Shown: positions 26,541 to 35,520, counted from the stretch's first letter. The stretch is DNA of 64,000 nucleotides from Rhodoferax aquaticus (GCF_006974105.1 NZ_CP036282.1:1674001-1738000), one strand, 5' to 3'. Notes: generated by a model not told the origin, from the sequence alone. A program made the numbers and translations.

Positions 26541-27121
26541 CCGGCTTCACCATCGCCTGCAGCGAACTGATTTTGGGTGGCCAAAAAAGCGGCAAGTCCC
26601 GCCGGGCCGAGTTGCTCGCCCGCCAGTGGCTGGATGCGGCCCCCGGCCACCAAGCTGTGATGCTTGCCACCGCCCAGCCCTGGGATGATGAAATGCGCCA
26701 GCGCATTGCACGCCACCAGGCCGACCGGGCCGAGCGCGTGCCCGGCATGCGCACGGTGGAAGAACCCCTTGCGCTGGCTGAGGCGATTCGCCAGCACAGC
26801 AATACCCACACCCTGGTGGTGGTGGACTGCCTGACGCTGTGGCTCACCAATTGGCTAATGCCCGCGGAATCTGAGCAAAAAAGTGCTCCTGCGCACATGG
26901 ATGCTGCGCAGACAGCTTCTCTTTTGATAGCAATTCAAGAGGCTGCTGGCCCCGTGGTGTTGGTGGGCAATGAGATTGGGCTGGGTGTGATCCCCATGGG
27001 GCGCGAGGTACGCGCTTTTGTAGACGCTTTGGGTCGATTGAACCAAGACGTGGCGGCGGTGTGCGAGCGCGTGACGCTGATGGCGGCGGGCCTGCCACTG
27101 GCTTTGAAGAGCGCTGGCTGA
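26537..27121 (+). CDS. cobU: Adenosylcobinamide kinase / adenosylcobinamide-phosphate guanylyltransferase
   Basis: Converts adenosylcobinamide to AdoCbi-phosphate and then AdoCbi-GDP (CobU/CobP). The 194-residue protein has the P-loop LILGGQKSGKSRRAE, the active-site histidine in ARHQADRAERVP, VVDCLTLWLTNWL and VLVGNEIGLGVIPMGREVR. Residues about 113-132 are encoded by a family R repeat between the WL and NEIG blocks. 4-nt overlap with the preceding gene. Confidence 0.94.
   Translation: MTGFTIACSELILGGQKSGKSRRAELLARQWLDAAPGHQAVMLATAQPWDDEMRQRIARHQADRAERVPGMRTVEEPLALAEAIRQHSNTHTLVVVDCLTLWLTNWLMPAESEQKSAPAHMDAAQTASLLIAIQEAAGPVVLVGNEIGLGVIPMGREVRAFVDALGRLNQDVAAVCERVTLMAAGLPLALKSAG
26875..26932 (-). 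repeat. Small dispersed repeat, family R (copy 3, in frame inside cobU)
   Basis: On the minus strand: TGCTATCAAAAGAG, AAGCTGTCTGCGC, AGCATCCATGTGCGC, AGGAGCAC and a T-run. This is one of the best matches to the family pattern. It adds a 19-20 residue loop to CobU without disrupting the reading frame. Confidence 0.6.
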
Positions 27122-27162
27122 TGCTGTTCTTCAACTTCCTTCACCTGCACATGAGCACCTAT

Positions 27163-27256
27163 GCACGTAGAGTGTCTGGGCGATTTGCGCAGGTAAAGGA
27201 GGAGCCCGCGCAGCGGGCGGGGGACACGGAGCAAAGCGCTCGGACACTCTACGTGC
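27163..27256 (+). repeat. Variable-arm palindromic element, copy B (cobU-btuF gap)
   Basis: Perfect 14-nt arms GCACGTAGAGTGTC (27163-27176) and GACACTCTACGTGC (27243-27256) enclose a core almost identical to copy A (GCGCAGGTAAAGGAGGAG, CCCGC-GCAG-CGGGC, GGGGGACACGGAGCAAAG). Core differences from copy A are confined to the mini-hairpin loop (AAAG versus GCAG). The arms share no similarity with copy A. It occupies the space between the cobU stop and the btuF start. Confidence 0.88.
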
Positions 27257-27267
27257 GTGCGCCACAG

Positions 27268-28167
27268 ATGCCGTCAGCAACCACATGGATGCATCGCCTG
27301 CTGGTAGGGCTGACGATGATGTGCCTGCTTCCTCTTTCAGCCCACGCGCTGCAGCTCACCGACGACCGGGGCGGGAGCATCACGCTGCCTGCTGCGCCGC
27401 AGCGCATTGTGAGTTTGCTGCCCTCGCTCACCGAGACGGTGTGCGAACTGGGCTACTGCAACCGCCTGGTGGGCGTGGACCGCTACTCCACCTACCCCGC
27501 GAGCCTGCAAAAGCTGCCGCAAGTGGGCGGGGGCTTAGACCCGAACATTGAAATGATCGTGGCCCTGCAACCCGATGTGGTGCTCATGGCCAAGTCCTCA
27601 CGCGCGGGCGAGCGGCTGGAGGCATTGGGCATCAAGGTAGTTGCCCTAGAACCCAAGACGCATGCCGATGTGCAGCGGGTGATGCTCAAAATCGGCCAGC
27701 TGCTAGAAGCGCCAGACGCCCAGCGTATCTGGCGTGCGATTGATGCCGGTGTGTCGGCTGCGGCACAGTCGCTGCCCGCTACCTCACGCGGCGCTCGGGT
27801 CTACTTTGAGGTAAACGAGGGGCCCTATGCGGCGGGCGAGTCCTCCTTCATTGGCGAAACACTCACCCGCTTGGGCGCTAAAAACATAGTTGCCGCCCAA
27901 CTGGGCCCGTTCCCCAAACTCAACCCTGAATTCATCGTGCGTGCCAACCCCGATGTGATTCTGATCGGCCAACGCAGTGCAGCTGCCTTGATGGCACGCC
28001 CGGGTTGGCAAACCATGCGCGCGGTGCGTGAAAACCGTGTGTGTATCTTCCCGCTAGAGGAGGCCAACGTACTGGTGCGCCCGGGCCCGCGCATGGCTGA
28101 GGCCGCCCGCATCATGGCGCAGTGCTTGGCCAGCAAGTCGCCCAAAAGCGCTGGGGGCAAGCCGTGA
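27268..28167 (+). CDS. btuF: Periplasmic cobalamin-binding protein BtuF
   Basis: Solute-binding component of a vitamin B12 ABC importer. The 299-residue protein has a signal peptide (RLLVGLTMMCLLPLSAHA), then LQLTDDRGGSITLPAAPQRI, VSLLPSLTETVCELGYCNRL and QPDVVLMAKSSRAGERLEALG, typical of BtuF. The open frame continues upstream through repeat copy B; ATG 27268 is the first start after it, and ATG 27289 is an alternative. It is followed with overlapping starts by the permease and ATPase. Confidence 0.88.
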   Translation: MPSATTWMHRLLVGLTMMCLLPLSAHALQLTDDRGGSITLPAAPQRIVSLLPSLTETVCELGYCNRLVGVDRYSTYPASLQKLPQVGGGLDPNIEMIVALQPDVVLMAKSSRAGERLEALGIKVVALEPKTHADVQRVMLKIGQLLEAPDAQRIWRAIDAGVSAAAQSLPATSRGARVYFEVNEGPYAAGESSFIGETLTRLGAKNIVAAQLGPFPKLNPEFIVRANPDVILIGQRSAAALMARPGWQTMRAVRENRVCIFPLEEANVLVRPGPRMAEAARIMAQCLASKSPKSAGGKP

Positions 28168-29252
28168 ACAAGCCATTGGTGCTTGTGTGGACACTGGCCG
28201 GTGTGCTGGCAGCGTTGGTGCTGCTGGCCGTGGGCGTGTGCGTGGGCAGCACCGGGTTTGAGAACCTGCTCGGCCCCTTGCTGCACCCGGCGCAAGACCC
28301 CGTGCAAACTGCCATGGCCCAGCAAATCGTCTGGCAAATCCGCCTGCCGCGCACGGCAGGGGCTTGGGCTGCAGGTGCTTTGCTAGGGCTCGCTGGGGCG
28401 GTGGCGCAAGGCTTGTTTCGCAACCCGCTGGCCGACCCCTACTTGCTGGGCAGTGCGTCTGGTGCATCCCTAGGGGTTGCATTGGCGCTCGCGGCATTGG
28501 GCGGCGGTGCCGGCATGTTGAGTGGCAGCAGTGCCGGCAGCATGATGAATGGGGGCATGGCACTGAGTGTGTTTTCCAGCAGCGTGTGGGTGCGCATAGG
28601 TTTGACCGGGGCCGCCTTTTTGGGCGCGGTGGTGGCGGTGCTGCTGACGCTGCTGCTCTCCAAAGGCGTGGGCCATACCTTGCGCCTGCTTTTGGCCGGC
28701 GTGGTGGTGGGCGTGGTGCTGGGCGCCATGACGCATTTGGTGCTGCTCTTCACGCCTGACTCGTTGCAGGCCATGCAGGCCTTTATGTTGGGGTCTACCG
28801 CCTTTGTGGGCTGGACCTCATGCTGGCTGATGGCAGGCGTGTGGGCGGTGTGCGTGTTGGCCGCGTGGCTGCTGGCGCGCGTGCTTGACGGGCTGAGCCT
28901 GGGTGACGCTACGGCAGTGAGCCTGGGTCTGCCGGTCGCCCCCATGCGCGCGGCGCTGGTGGCGGTGCTGGCGCTGGCCACGGGCACGGCGGTTGCCCAG
29001 ACGGGGCTGATCGCCTTTGTTGGCTTGGCTGCGCCCCACTTGGTGCGCTCTGTCATCAAGACTACCCACGCGCATTTGATGCTGCTCTCCAGCCTAGTTG
29101 GGGGCGTGCTCCTGATGGCGGCCGACACCTTGGCGCGTGGACTGCTGGCCCCGCAAGAGTTGCCCGTGGGCGTGCTCACGGCGGTGTTGGGTGGCGGCTA
29201 TCTGCTGTGGCTCATGCACCGTGGCACCCGGTCTGGCGGAGGCGCGCTATGA
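28164..29252 (+). CDS. btuC: FecCD-family permease BtuC
   Basis: Membrane component of the B12 importer. The 362-residue polytopic protein has FecCD features: RLPRTAGAWAAGALLGLAGA, QGLFRNPLADPYLLGSASGA, and near the C terminus GLIAFVGLAAPHLVRSVI and LAPQELPVGVLTAVLGG. Start GTG at 28164 overlaps the btuF stop (GTGA); a longer ATG option at 28122 lies within btuF and adds no homology. Confidence 0.92.
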   Translation: MNKPLVLVWTLAGVLAALVLLAVGVCVGSTGFENLLGPLLHPAQDPVQTAMAQQIVWQIRLPRTAGAWAAGALLGLAGAVAQGLFRNPLADPYLLGSASGASLGVALALAALGGGAGMLSGSSAGSMMNGGMALSVFSSSVWVRIGLTGAAFLGAVVAVLLTLLLSKGVGHTLRLLLAGVVVGVVLGAMTHLVLLFTPDSLQAMQAFMLGSTAFVGWTSCWLMAGVWAVCVLAAWLLARVLDGLSLGDATAVSLGLPVAPMRAALVAVLALATGTAVAQTGLIAFVGLAAPHLVRSVIKTTHAHLMLLSSLVGGVLLMAADTLARGLLAPQELPVGVLTAVLGGGYLLWLMHRGTRSGGGAL

Positions 29253-30064
29253 CTGGGCTAGACACTATTAAAAACATAGCGATCTGCGCCCATTCCATCA
29301 GCGCAAACCTCGGAAATGGCCTTGCTAAGCAGCAGGTGCTGCATGGTGTGTCGCTAGACATTGCCGCCGGGCAGTGGACCAGCATCGTAGGCCCCAATGG
29401 CGCAGGCAAGTCCACCTTGTTGCGCTGTTTGGCAGGCGTGTTGCCGCACAGTGGCACGGTGTCGCTGTTCGGCCAGCCGCTGCAGAATTTGCCAAACCGC
29501 GAGCGCGCCCGCCAACTGGCCTGGCTGGGCCAAAACGAAGCCTCTGCCGATGACTTGACCGTGTGGGACGTGGCCATGCTTGGCCGCCTGCCGCACCAAG
29601 CGTGGCTGGCTCCGCCTAGCAGTGCTGACCATGCTGCGGTAGAGCAGGCCCTGCGCGCAACCCAAGCCTGGGAGTGGCGCAGCCGCCCCCTAGGCCATTT
29701 GAGCGGTGGCGAACGCCAACGTGTGCTGCTAGCACGCGCCTTGGCGGTGCAAGCCCAAGTGTTGCTGATGGACGAACCCTTGGCCAACCTAGACCCGCCC
29801 CACCAAGCCGACTGGCTGGCCGTAGTGCAAGCGCTGGTGGCGCAGGGCAGCACGGTGGTCAGCGTGCTGCATGAAATCAGCATGGCCCTGCACGCAGACC
29901 GCATGGTGGTCATGGCGCAGGGGCGTGTGACCCACCACGGCGCAAGCAATGATGCGTCTACCCATGCCGCAGTGGCCGAAGTGTTTGAGCACCGCATTGC
30001 CATCCATGCCCTGGCGGGACAGTGGGTGGCACTGCCGATAATGCGAAGGGAGACAACACGCTGA
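29249..30064 (+). CDS. btuD: ABC transporter ATP-binding protein BtuD
   Basis: ATPase of the B12 importer. The 271-residue protein has Walker A GPNGAGKST, Q-loop WLGQNEAS, signature LSGGERQRV, Walker B VLLMDEPLANLD and H-loop VLHE. ATG at 29249 overlaps the btuC stop (ATGA). Residues about 5-24 come from a family R repeat at the extreme 5' end, so the first beta-strand region is unusual. Confidence 0.92.
   Translation: MTGLDTIKNIAICAHSISANLGNGLAKQQVLHGVSLDIAAGQWTSIVGPNGAGKSTLLRCLAGVLPHSGTVSLFGQPLQNLPNRERARQLAWLGQNEASADDLTVWDVAMLGRLPHQAWLAPPSSADHAAVEQALRATQAWEWRSRPLGHLSGGERQRVLLARALAVQAQVLLMDEPLANLDPPHQADWLAVVQALVAQGSTVVSVLHEISMALHADRMVVMAQGRVTHHGASNDASTHAAVAEVFEHRIAIHALAGQWVALPIMRRETTR
29263..29321 (+). 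repeat. Small dispersed repeat, family R (copy 4, 5' end of btuD)
   Basis: ACTATTAAAAACATAGC, ATCTGCGC, CCATTCCATCAGCGC and CGGAAATGGCC follow the family order. It lies in frame 14 nt inside btuD. Confidence 0.55.
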
Positions 30065-30145
30065 AACGCCACATAGAAACGCTATTACCCCTTTGCCGAA
30101 TTTTGTTAGTCATCGGATAGTTATTTTTTACCAAGGAGCAACCTC

Positions 30146-30823
30146 ATGCACATCGAACCCGGACTGGTCGACACCACCAAAATCTTCCTGAGCTACGCCA
30201 CCGCTACCACGGCCGCCCTGTACGCCACCAAGCTGGCGGTGGATGCGGTTAAGAAAGACGGCCCCTCGGCCTTGATCGCCCGCGCTTTGCTATGCGTGGG
30301 CTTGGTGTTTTGCTTCTTTGAACTCATGCCGCACCATCCCGTGGGCGTCTCTGAAGTGCACTTGATCTTGGGCACCACCTTGATGCTGATCTTCGGCGTA
30401 GCGCCCGCCGCTATTGGCCTCATGGGCGGCTTGCTGATCCAGAGCCTGTTTTTCGCGCAGCAAGACTTGCCCCAGTACGGCATGAATGTCACCACCTTGC
30501 TGGTGCCCTTGTTCGCTACCGCCGCTTTGGCGCGCCGCATCGTGCCTGAGAACGTGGCCTATGTGGACCTGACGTACCAACAAGCCTTCAAGCTGTCGGC
30601 AGCCTACCAGGGTGGCATCGTGGCATGGGTGGCTTTTTGGGCCATCTACGGCCGCGGCGTGGGCATGGAAAACATGGGCCAGATCGCGACCTTCGGCGCT
30701 GCCTACATGACCGTGGTGTTGGTGGAGCCTCTGGTGGACTTGGGTGTGTTGGCCGCTGCCAAGGCCCTGCGTCGCTTGCAAGGCAGCCCGCTGATCAACC
30801 AGCGCGTGTACTCCGCTGCTTAA
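30146..30823 (+). CDS. CbiM-like cobalt/nickel ECF transporter permease (stand-alone)
   Basis: A 225-residue polytopic protein starting MHIEPGLVD, like the MHI start of CbiM whose His2 takes part in Co/Ni binding. Hydrophobic segments include HLILGTTLMLIFGVAPAAIG and GLMGGLLIQSLFFAQQ. No CbiN, CbiQ or CbiO partner lies beside it. AAGGAG precedes the ATG. Placement before cobO and the chelatase genes suggests cobalt supply. The family call is moderately certain; a CbtA/CbtC-type protein is the main alternative. Confidence 0.65.
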   Translation: MHIEPGLVDTTKIFLSYATATTAALYATKLAVDAVKKDGPSALIARALLCVGLVFCFFELMPHHPVGVSEVHLILGTTLMLIFGVAPAAIGLMGGLLIQSLFFAQQDLPQYGMNVTTLLVPLFATAALARRIVPENVAYVDLTYQQAFKLSAAYQGGIVAWVAFWAIYGRGVGMENMGQIATFGAAYMTVVLVEPLVDLGVLAAAKALRRLQGSPLINQRVYSAA

Positions 30824-30850
30824 GCATCTAGCTCGTTAAAGGACTGTTTT

Positions 30851-31420
30851 GTGGATTTGATCGCCCCCCCTGTAGACCGAGACACGCCACGCCCACAAGG
30901 CGAGCGGCGTGGTTTGATATTGGTGCACACCGGCACTGGCAAAGGCAAAAGCACGGCCGCCTTTGGGCTGGCCCTGCGCGCCCATGGCCGGGGCAAGGCG
31001 GTCAAGGTCTACCAGTTCATGAAAGTGCCCTCGGCGCGTTTTGGCGAGCACCGCCTGTTCGAGCAGCTGGGCATTCCCATTACGGGCTTGGGTGATGGCT
31101 TCACTTGGAAGAGCAAAGACCTGGACCACTCCGCCGAGCTGGCCCAAGCAGGCTGGGAGCAAGCCAAGGCCACGGTGATGGCGGGAGAGCACTTCATGGT
31201 GGTGCTGGATGAAATCATGTACCCCCTGCGCTACGGCTGGATTCCGCTAGAGAGCATTCTGTCCTGCCTGCGCGAGCGTCCGCCGCATGTGCATGTGGTG
31301 CTGACCGGCCGCAATGCGCCCGCCGAGCTGATCGAGCTGGCCGACACCGTGACCGAGATGACCATGATCAAGCACCACTTCAAAGCCGGTGTGCCCGCAC
31401 AGCGCGGCATTGAAGACTGA
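30851..31420 (+). CDS. cobO: Cob(I)yrinic acid a,c-diamide adenosyltransferase
   Basis: Attaches the upper adenosyl ligand to Co(I) corrinoids. The 189-residue CobO/BtuR-type protein has the phosphate-binding loop HTGTGKGKSTAAFGLALRA, VYQFMKVPSARFGEH, VVLDEIMYPL and VVLTGRNAPAELIELADTVTEM. GTG start at 30851 is preceded by AAAGGA. Confidence 0.94.
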   Translation: MDLIAPPVDRDTPRPQGERRGLILVHTGTGKGKSTAAFGLALRAHGRGKAVKVYQFMKVPSARFGEHRLFEQLGIPITGLGDGFTWKSKDLDHSAELAQAGWEQAKATVMAGEHFMVVLDEIMYPLRYGWIPLESILSCLRERPPHVHVVLTGRNAPAELIELADTVTEMTMIKHHFKAGVPAQRGIED

Positions 31421-31435
31421 TTGCGCTGCCGAGCC

Positions 31436-32299
31436 ATGTTTACCGCCTTGCCCCCCATCCCACTTCCGGCCCAGCCAGAGCTGCAGCTTGACAACGCATC
31501 GCTGCTGCGCCAAGGCAAGCGGGTGGTGAACAGCGTGAGCCTGACCGTGCCCTTTGGTGCCCATGTAGCGCTGGTGGGGCCCAACGGTTCGGGCAAAACG
31601 ACCTTGCTGCAGGTCATGGCGGGCCGCCTGGCACCTAGCCAAGGGCGTGTCTTGATCGGCGGCGTGGACCTTGCCCGTCTGTCAGGTAACCAGCGCGCGC
31701 AACAGATAGCGGTTGTGCACCAGCATGAGCAGGTGCACGGCCAACTGCGGGTGCGCGACTATGTGGCTTTGGGGCGCACGCCCCATGCGCAAGTCAGCCA
31801 CGACGAGAGCGCCGCAGTGGTGAGCCGCGCGGTGCAGCGCTGCCGCCTGCAGCCGCTGCTTGACCGGCCCATGCGCACGCTCTCCGGCGGCGAGCAACAG
31901 CGCGCCGCCATTGCACGGGCTTTGGCACAAGAGCCGCGCATTCTTTTGCTCGACGAGCCCACCAACCACCTGGACCTGCGCACCCGCGCCGACATGCTGG
32001 ACTTGCTCACCGAACTCGGTGTGACGGTGATCGCCGCCTTGCATGAGTTGAGCTTGGTGCAGCGCTTTGCCCACCGGGTGGTCGTGCTGGGCGAGGGCCG
32101 TGTGGTGGCCCAGGGCGAGCCATCCCAAGTGCTCACGCAAGAGTTGGTGCACGGCCACTTTGGCATGGATGTTTTTTACTTACCCTTGCCCCACCGTGAG
32201 CAAGACATTGCGGTGTTTGAGTCACCCCAAACGGCCAAGGGCGCTGACAGTGTGCCTCGCGCCACCGTGCGCGAGCCAGTGGCCGAAACGCTGGCGTAA
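31436..32299 (+). CDS. ABC transporter ATP-binding protein (FecE/HmuV type, second importer)
   Basis: A 287-residue ATPase with Walker A GPNGSGKTT, Q-loop VVHQHEQVHG, signature LSGGEQQRAA, Walker B ILLLDEPTNHLD and H-loop ALHE. ATG 31436 is preferred to a TTG at 31421. Gene order ATPase, binding protein, permease differs from the btuFCD set at 27-30 kb. The substrate is unknown; heme, a siderophore or a corrinoid/cobalt chelate are possible. Confidence 0.88.
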   Translation: MFTALPPIPLPAQPELQLDNASLLRQGKRVVNSVSLTVPFGAHVALVGPNGSGKTTLLQVMAGRLAPSQGRVLIGGVDLARLSGNQRAQQIAVVHQHEQVHGQLRVRDYVALGRTPHAQVSHDESAAVVSRAVQRCRLQPLLDRPMRTLSGGEQQRAAIARALAQEPRILLLDEPTNHLDLRTRADMLDLLTELGVTVIAALHELSLVQRFAHRVVVLGEGRVVAQGEPSQVLTQELVHGHFGMDVFYLPLPHREQDIAVFESPQTAKGADSVPRATVREPVAETLA

Positions 32300-32342
32300 G
32301 GCGCAAGCCCATTCACCCATCTTTGTTTTTTTGAACCTTGAA

Positions 32343-33329
32343 ATGAAAAGTTACCGTATGCCCTTTTGTGCCAATCAAAAAATGCCCGCCTTGCCCCGTG
32401 TGTTAGTGGCCGCCTTGGCGCTGTGCGCCAGCAGCGTGTTTGCACAAACCTTTCCAGTCACCGTGGACAGCTGCGGTGAGAAGCTCACGTTTACTGCTCC
32501 ACCCAAGGCCGCATTGGTCCATGACATCAACATGACCGAAATGGCGCTGGCGCTGGGCTTGCAAAAAAACATGGTGGGTGTGAGTGGCATCACCGGCTGG
32601 TACAAGATGAGCCCTGAGTTCAGGCTGGCCTTGGGCAACATCAAAGAAATTGCGCCCAAGCAACCCACGATGGAAAACATTCTGGCCGCCAACCCCGACT
32701 TTTTCTTTGCTGGTTGGAACTACGGTATGAAGGTGGGCGGTGACGTTACCCCCAGCACCTTGCAGAAGTACAAAATCCCCACCCTGGTCTTGAGCGAAAG
32801 CTGCATCCATGTGGACAAAAACCGCCCCCGCGCCAGCATGGACTTGCTGTACACCGACTTCATCAAGCTAGGCACTATTTTTGGCAAAGAAGCCACTGCC
32901 AAGGCCCAGGTCGCGGAGTGGAAGCAGCGTCTAGCTCGCCTGCCCAAAGCCAGCGGCAAAGAAGCCACGCGCATGTTCTTGTTTGACTCAGGCGAAGACA
33001 AGCCCTTTACGGCGGGCAAGTACGCCATCCCCACCGCCATGATGGAGGCCGTGGGCGGCCGCAACATCATGGACGATGTGGAAACCAGCTGGGGCACCGT
33101 GGCCTGGGAAGCCGTGGCCGCGCGCAACCCCGAGTTCTTGGTGCTGCTGGACTACCAAAACGATGGCGGTGCCGACAAGCTCCTGCAGTTCTTGCAAAAG
33201 CACCCGCTCATGCAGCACACCGATGCCGTGAAGAACAAGCGCTTTGTGGCCCTGCGCTATGAAGAGCTCACCCCCGGCCCCGCCAACATTGGCGCGATCG
33301 AGAAGATGGCCAAGGCAGCCGCCCGTTGA
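32343..33329 (+). CDS. ABC transporter periplasmic substrate-binding protein (second importer)
   Basis: A 328-residue PF01497-type binding protein with a signal peptide (RVLVAALALCASSVFA), mature start QTFPVTVDSCGEKLTF, INMTEMALALGLQKNMVGVS and a C-terminal VPLRYE-like segment (RFVALRYEELTPGP). Several in-frame ATGs (32343, 32358, 32382) could start it; 32343 is the first in the intergenic region. It pairs with the flanking ATPase and permease genes. The ligand cannot be read from sequence. Confidence 0.85.
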   Translation: MKSYRMPFCANQKMPALPRVLVAALALCASSVFAQTFPVTVDSCGEKLTFTAPPKAALVHDINMTEMALALGLQKNMVGVSGITGWYKMSPEFRLALGNIKEIAPKQPTMENILAANPDFFFAGWNYGMKVGGDVTPSTLQKYKIPTLVLSESCIHVDKNRPRASMDLLYTDFIKLGTIFGKEATAKAQVAEWKQRLARLPKASGKEATRMFLFDSGEDKPFTAGKYAIPTAMMEAVGGRNIMDDVETSWGTVAWEAVAARNPEFLVLLDYQNDGGADKLLQFLQKHPLMQHTDAVKNKRFVALRYEELTPGPANIGAIEKMAKAAAR

Positions 33330-33343
33330 TCGCAACTTCCGCC

Positions 33344-34387
33344 ATGTCTACCGCTGTGCACCGTTGGCGAGCGCTGGGCCCCGTGTCGCTGCACGTGGCC
33401 TTGCTGCTGGCGCTGCTGGCCGTGGTAGGCATGGTCTCGGTGGTGTCAGGGTCTACGCCGGTGCGCTTGGCAGAAGTAGCCCGCAGCTTGGGCCTGTTGT
33501 TGTCTGGCGCGGATGACAGCCGCTACACCATGGTCGACCGCATCGTGGTCGACCTGCGCCTGCCGCGCATGGTGCTGGCCATTGTGGTCGGCGGGGGCTT
33601 GGCCGTAGTCGGCGCCTTGTTGCAAACAGCCACGCGCAACGACTTATCAGACCCTTATCTTTTTGGCTTGTCCTCGGGCTCGGCAGCGGGTGCCGTGGCC
33701 GTCATCACCCTCACCGGCGAAGTGCTGGGGCTGTGGACCCTGCCATTGGCTGCTTTTGTGGGGGGCATGGCATCTGTGGGCGTGGTGTTGCTCTTGCTGC
33801 GTCGCTACCGCAGCCACACGCCAGAGCGCATGATTTTGGCGGGCCTGTCGGTCTCGTTTTTGTTCACGGCGCTGACCTATTACTTCACGTTTTTGGGTGA
33901 CCAACGGGCTGCGCAATCGGTGCTGTTTTGGACCATGGGCGGCCTGGGCTCCGCGCGCTGGGACAACCTATTTGTGCCCTTGGCTGGGCTGCTTGCATTG
34001 GCAGTGTTTTGCTGGCGCAATCTGGGCGCGCTAGATGCCATGCTGGGTGGCGAGAACACCGCCCACAGCCTGGGCATTGACCCACAGCGCTTGCGCATCC
34101 AGGCCTTTGTGGTGTGTGCCTTTGCCACCGCTTGCTTTGTGGCGGTCTCGGGCGTCATTGGCTTTGTGGGGCTCATGGTGCCGCACCTAGCGCGTGCAGC
34201 CGCAGGTGCCTTGCACCGTGGCATGTTGGTCTTGGCCGTGCTGATGGGCGCATTGCTTTTGCTCTTGAGCGACGTGGTGTGCCGCACCGTGCTTGCGCCC
34301 CAGGAGCTGCCGGTCGGCATCATCACCGCCAGCGTAGGTGCTTTGTTTGTGATGTACACCTTGCTCAACCAGCCTGACCCAGCCTAG
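33344..34387 (+). CDS. FecCD-family ABC transporter permease (second importer)
   Basis: A 347-residue polytopic permease with RLPRMVLAIVVGGGLAVVGALL minus ends, NDLSDPYLFGLSSGSAAGA, VIGFVGLMVPHLARAAAG and LAPQELPVGIITASVGA. ATG 33344 is preferred; a TTG at 33326 overlapping the upstream stop is possible. The conserved NPLADP-type loop reads NDLSDP. Confidence 0.9.
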   Translation: MSTAVHRWRALGPVSLHVALLLALLAVVGMVSVVSGSTPVRLAEVARSLGLLLSGADDSRYTMVDRIVVDLRLPRMVLAIVVGGGLAVVGALLQTATRNDLSDPYLFGLSSGSAAGAVAVITLTGEVLGLWTLPLAAFVGGMASVGVVLLLLRRYRSHTPERMILAGLSVSFLFTALTYYFTFLGDQRAAQSVLFWTMGGLGSARWDNLFVPLAGLLALAVFCWRNLGALDAMLGGENTAHSLGIDPQRLRIQAFVVCAFATACFVAVSGVIGFVGLMVPHLARAAAGALHRGMLVLAVLMGALLLLLSDVVCRTVLAPQELPVGIITASVGALFVMYTLLNQPDPA

Positions 34388-34439
34388 GCCAGCCCTTTTT
34401 TGAATTGCTTTACCTCTTTTTGTTTGAAAGCTTGAACCC

Positions 34440-35486
34440 ATGCAAACCCGCAAAATCCCCGCCACCATCGTTACCGGCTTTTTAGGCAGCGGCAAAACCA
34501 CGCTCTTGCGCAAGCTGCTCACCAACGCCCAAGGCCGCCGCATTGCCGTCATCGTCAACGAGTTTGGCGAGCTGGGCATTGACGGCGAGTTGCTGCGCGG
34601 CTGCGGCATCGGCTGTGACGAAAACGGTGAAGAAAATGGCCAGCTGTACGAGTTGGCCAACGGCTGCTTGTGCTGCACCGTGCAAGAGGAGTTTGCCCCG
34701 GTCATGGAGCAGCTGGCCGCCCGCCGCGACCAGATCGACTACCTGGTCATCGAGACCTCGGGCTTGGCGCTGCCGAAACCCTTGGTGCAAGCCTTCCAGT
34801 GGCCTTCGCTGCGCAACACATTTACCGTGGACTCGGTCATCACCGTGGTGGACGCACCCGCAGTCGCCGCTGGTGACTTTGCGGACGACCCGGTGGCGGT
34901 AGATGCCCAGCGCCGCGCGGACGATAACCTCGACCATGACTCGCCCTTGCACGAGCTGTTTGAAGACCAGCTGGCCACGGCCGACCTGGTCATCGTGCAC
35001 AAGGTAGAAGGTATGGACGCCGCAGCGCTAGAGGCCGTGGAAGCCACTATTCGCCATGAGGCCCCAGCTGGCGTGAAGCTGGTGCGTGCTTCGCATGGTG
35101 ATGTACCCCTGGACGTGTTGCTGGGGCTGGAGCGTGCGGTGGAAGACGTGATTGACGACCGCAAAACCCACCACGACGAAGAAGAAGACCACGACCACGA
35201 CGCCTTCGATTCAGTTTCCTTAACCCTTCAAGTCACCGACCGCGCCAAGTTGATTCCGGCCCTCACCGCGCTGGTGCAGCGCCATGAAATTTATCGCGTC
35301 AAAGGCTTCGTGTCTTTGCCCGGTGCAGCCATGCGTTTGGTGGTGCAGGGTGTGGGGCAGCGCTTTGACAGCTACTTTGATCGCGCTTGGCGTGCCGATG
35401 AAACTCGCGCTACCCGTTTGGTGTTCATTGGGGATCACCTCGATGCCGCTGTGTTGCAGGCTGAAGTGCAGGCTGCTTTGGCATAG
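34440..35486 (+). CDS. cobW: CobW-family GTP-binding metallochaperone
   Basis: G3E GTPase associated with cobalt delivery to the CobN chelatase. The 348-residue protein has Walker A GFLGSGKTT, the metal-binding GCLCC motif, and a His/Asp-rich stretch (HHDEEEDHDHD) at about residues 243-253, then a CobW C-terminal domain. The usual GTPase NKxD box reads HKVE here. It directly precedes cobN, separated by a 372-nt repeat-filled gap. Confidence 0.92.
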   Translation: MQTRKIPATIVTGFLGSGKTTLLRKLLTNAQGRRIAVIVNEFGELGIDGELLRGCGIGCDENGEENGQLYELANGCLCCTVQEEFAPVMEQLAARRDQIDYLVIETSGLALPKPLVQAFQWPSLRNTFTVDSVITVVDAPAVAAGDFADDPVAVDAQRRADDNLDHDSPLHELFEDQLATADLVIVHKVEGMDAAALEAVEATIRHEAPAGVKLVRASHGDVPLDVLLGLERAVEDVIDDRKTHHDEEEDHDHDAFDSVSLTLQVTDRAKLIPALTALVQRHEIYRVKGFVSLPGAAMRLVVQGVGQRFDSYFDRAWRADETRATRLVFIGDHLDAAVLQAEVQAALA

Positions 35487-35520
35487 CTTGTATGGGCACT
35501 GCTTTCGCACAGGGTTGGTG

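Noticed and set aside
24946..27256. AQVKEEPAKRAGDTEQS-like peptide as a shared protein domain of CobB and BtuF
   Set aside because: The similarity is due to the DNA repeat; in the btuF region it lies upstream of the likely start and signal peptide.
30065..30145. Possible riboswitch before the CbiM-like gene
   Set aside because: Only 81 nt, without any cobalamin riboswitch motif; just an SD and AT-rich leader.
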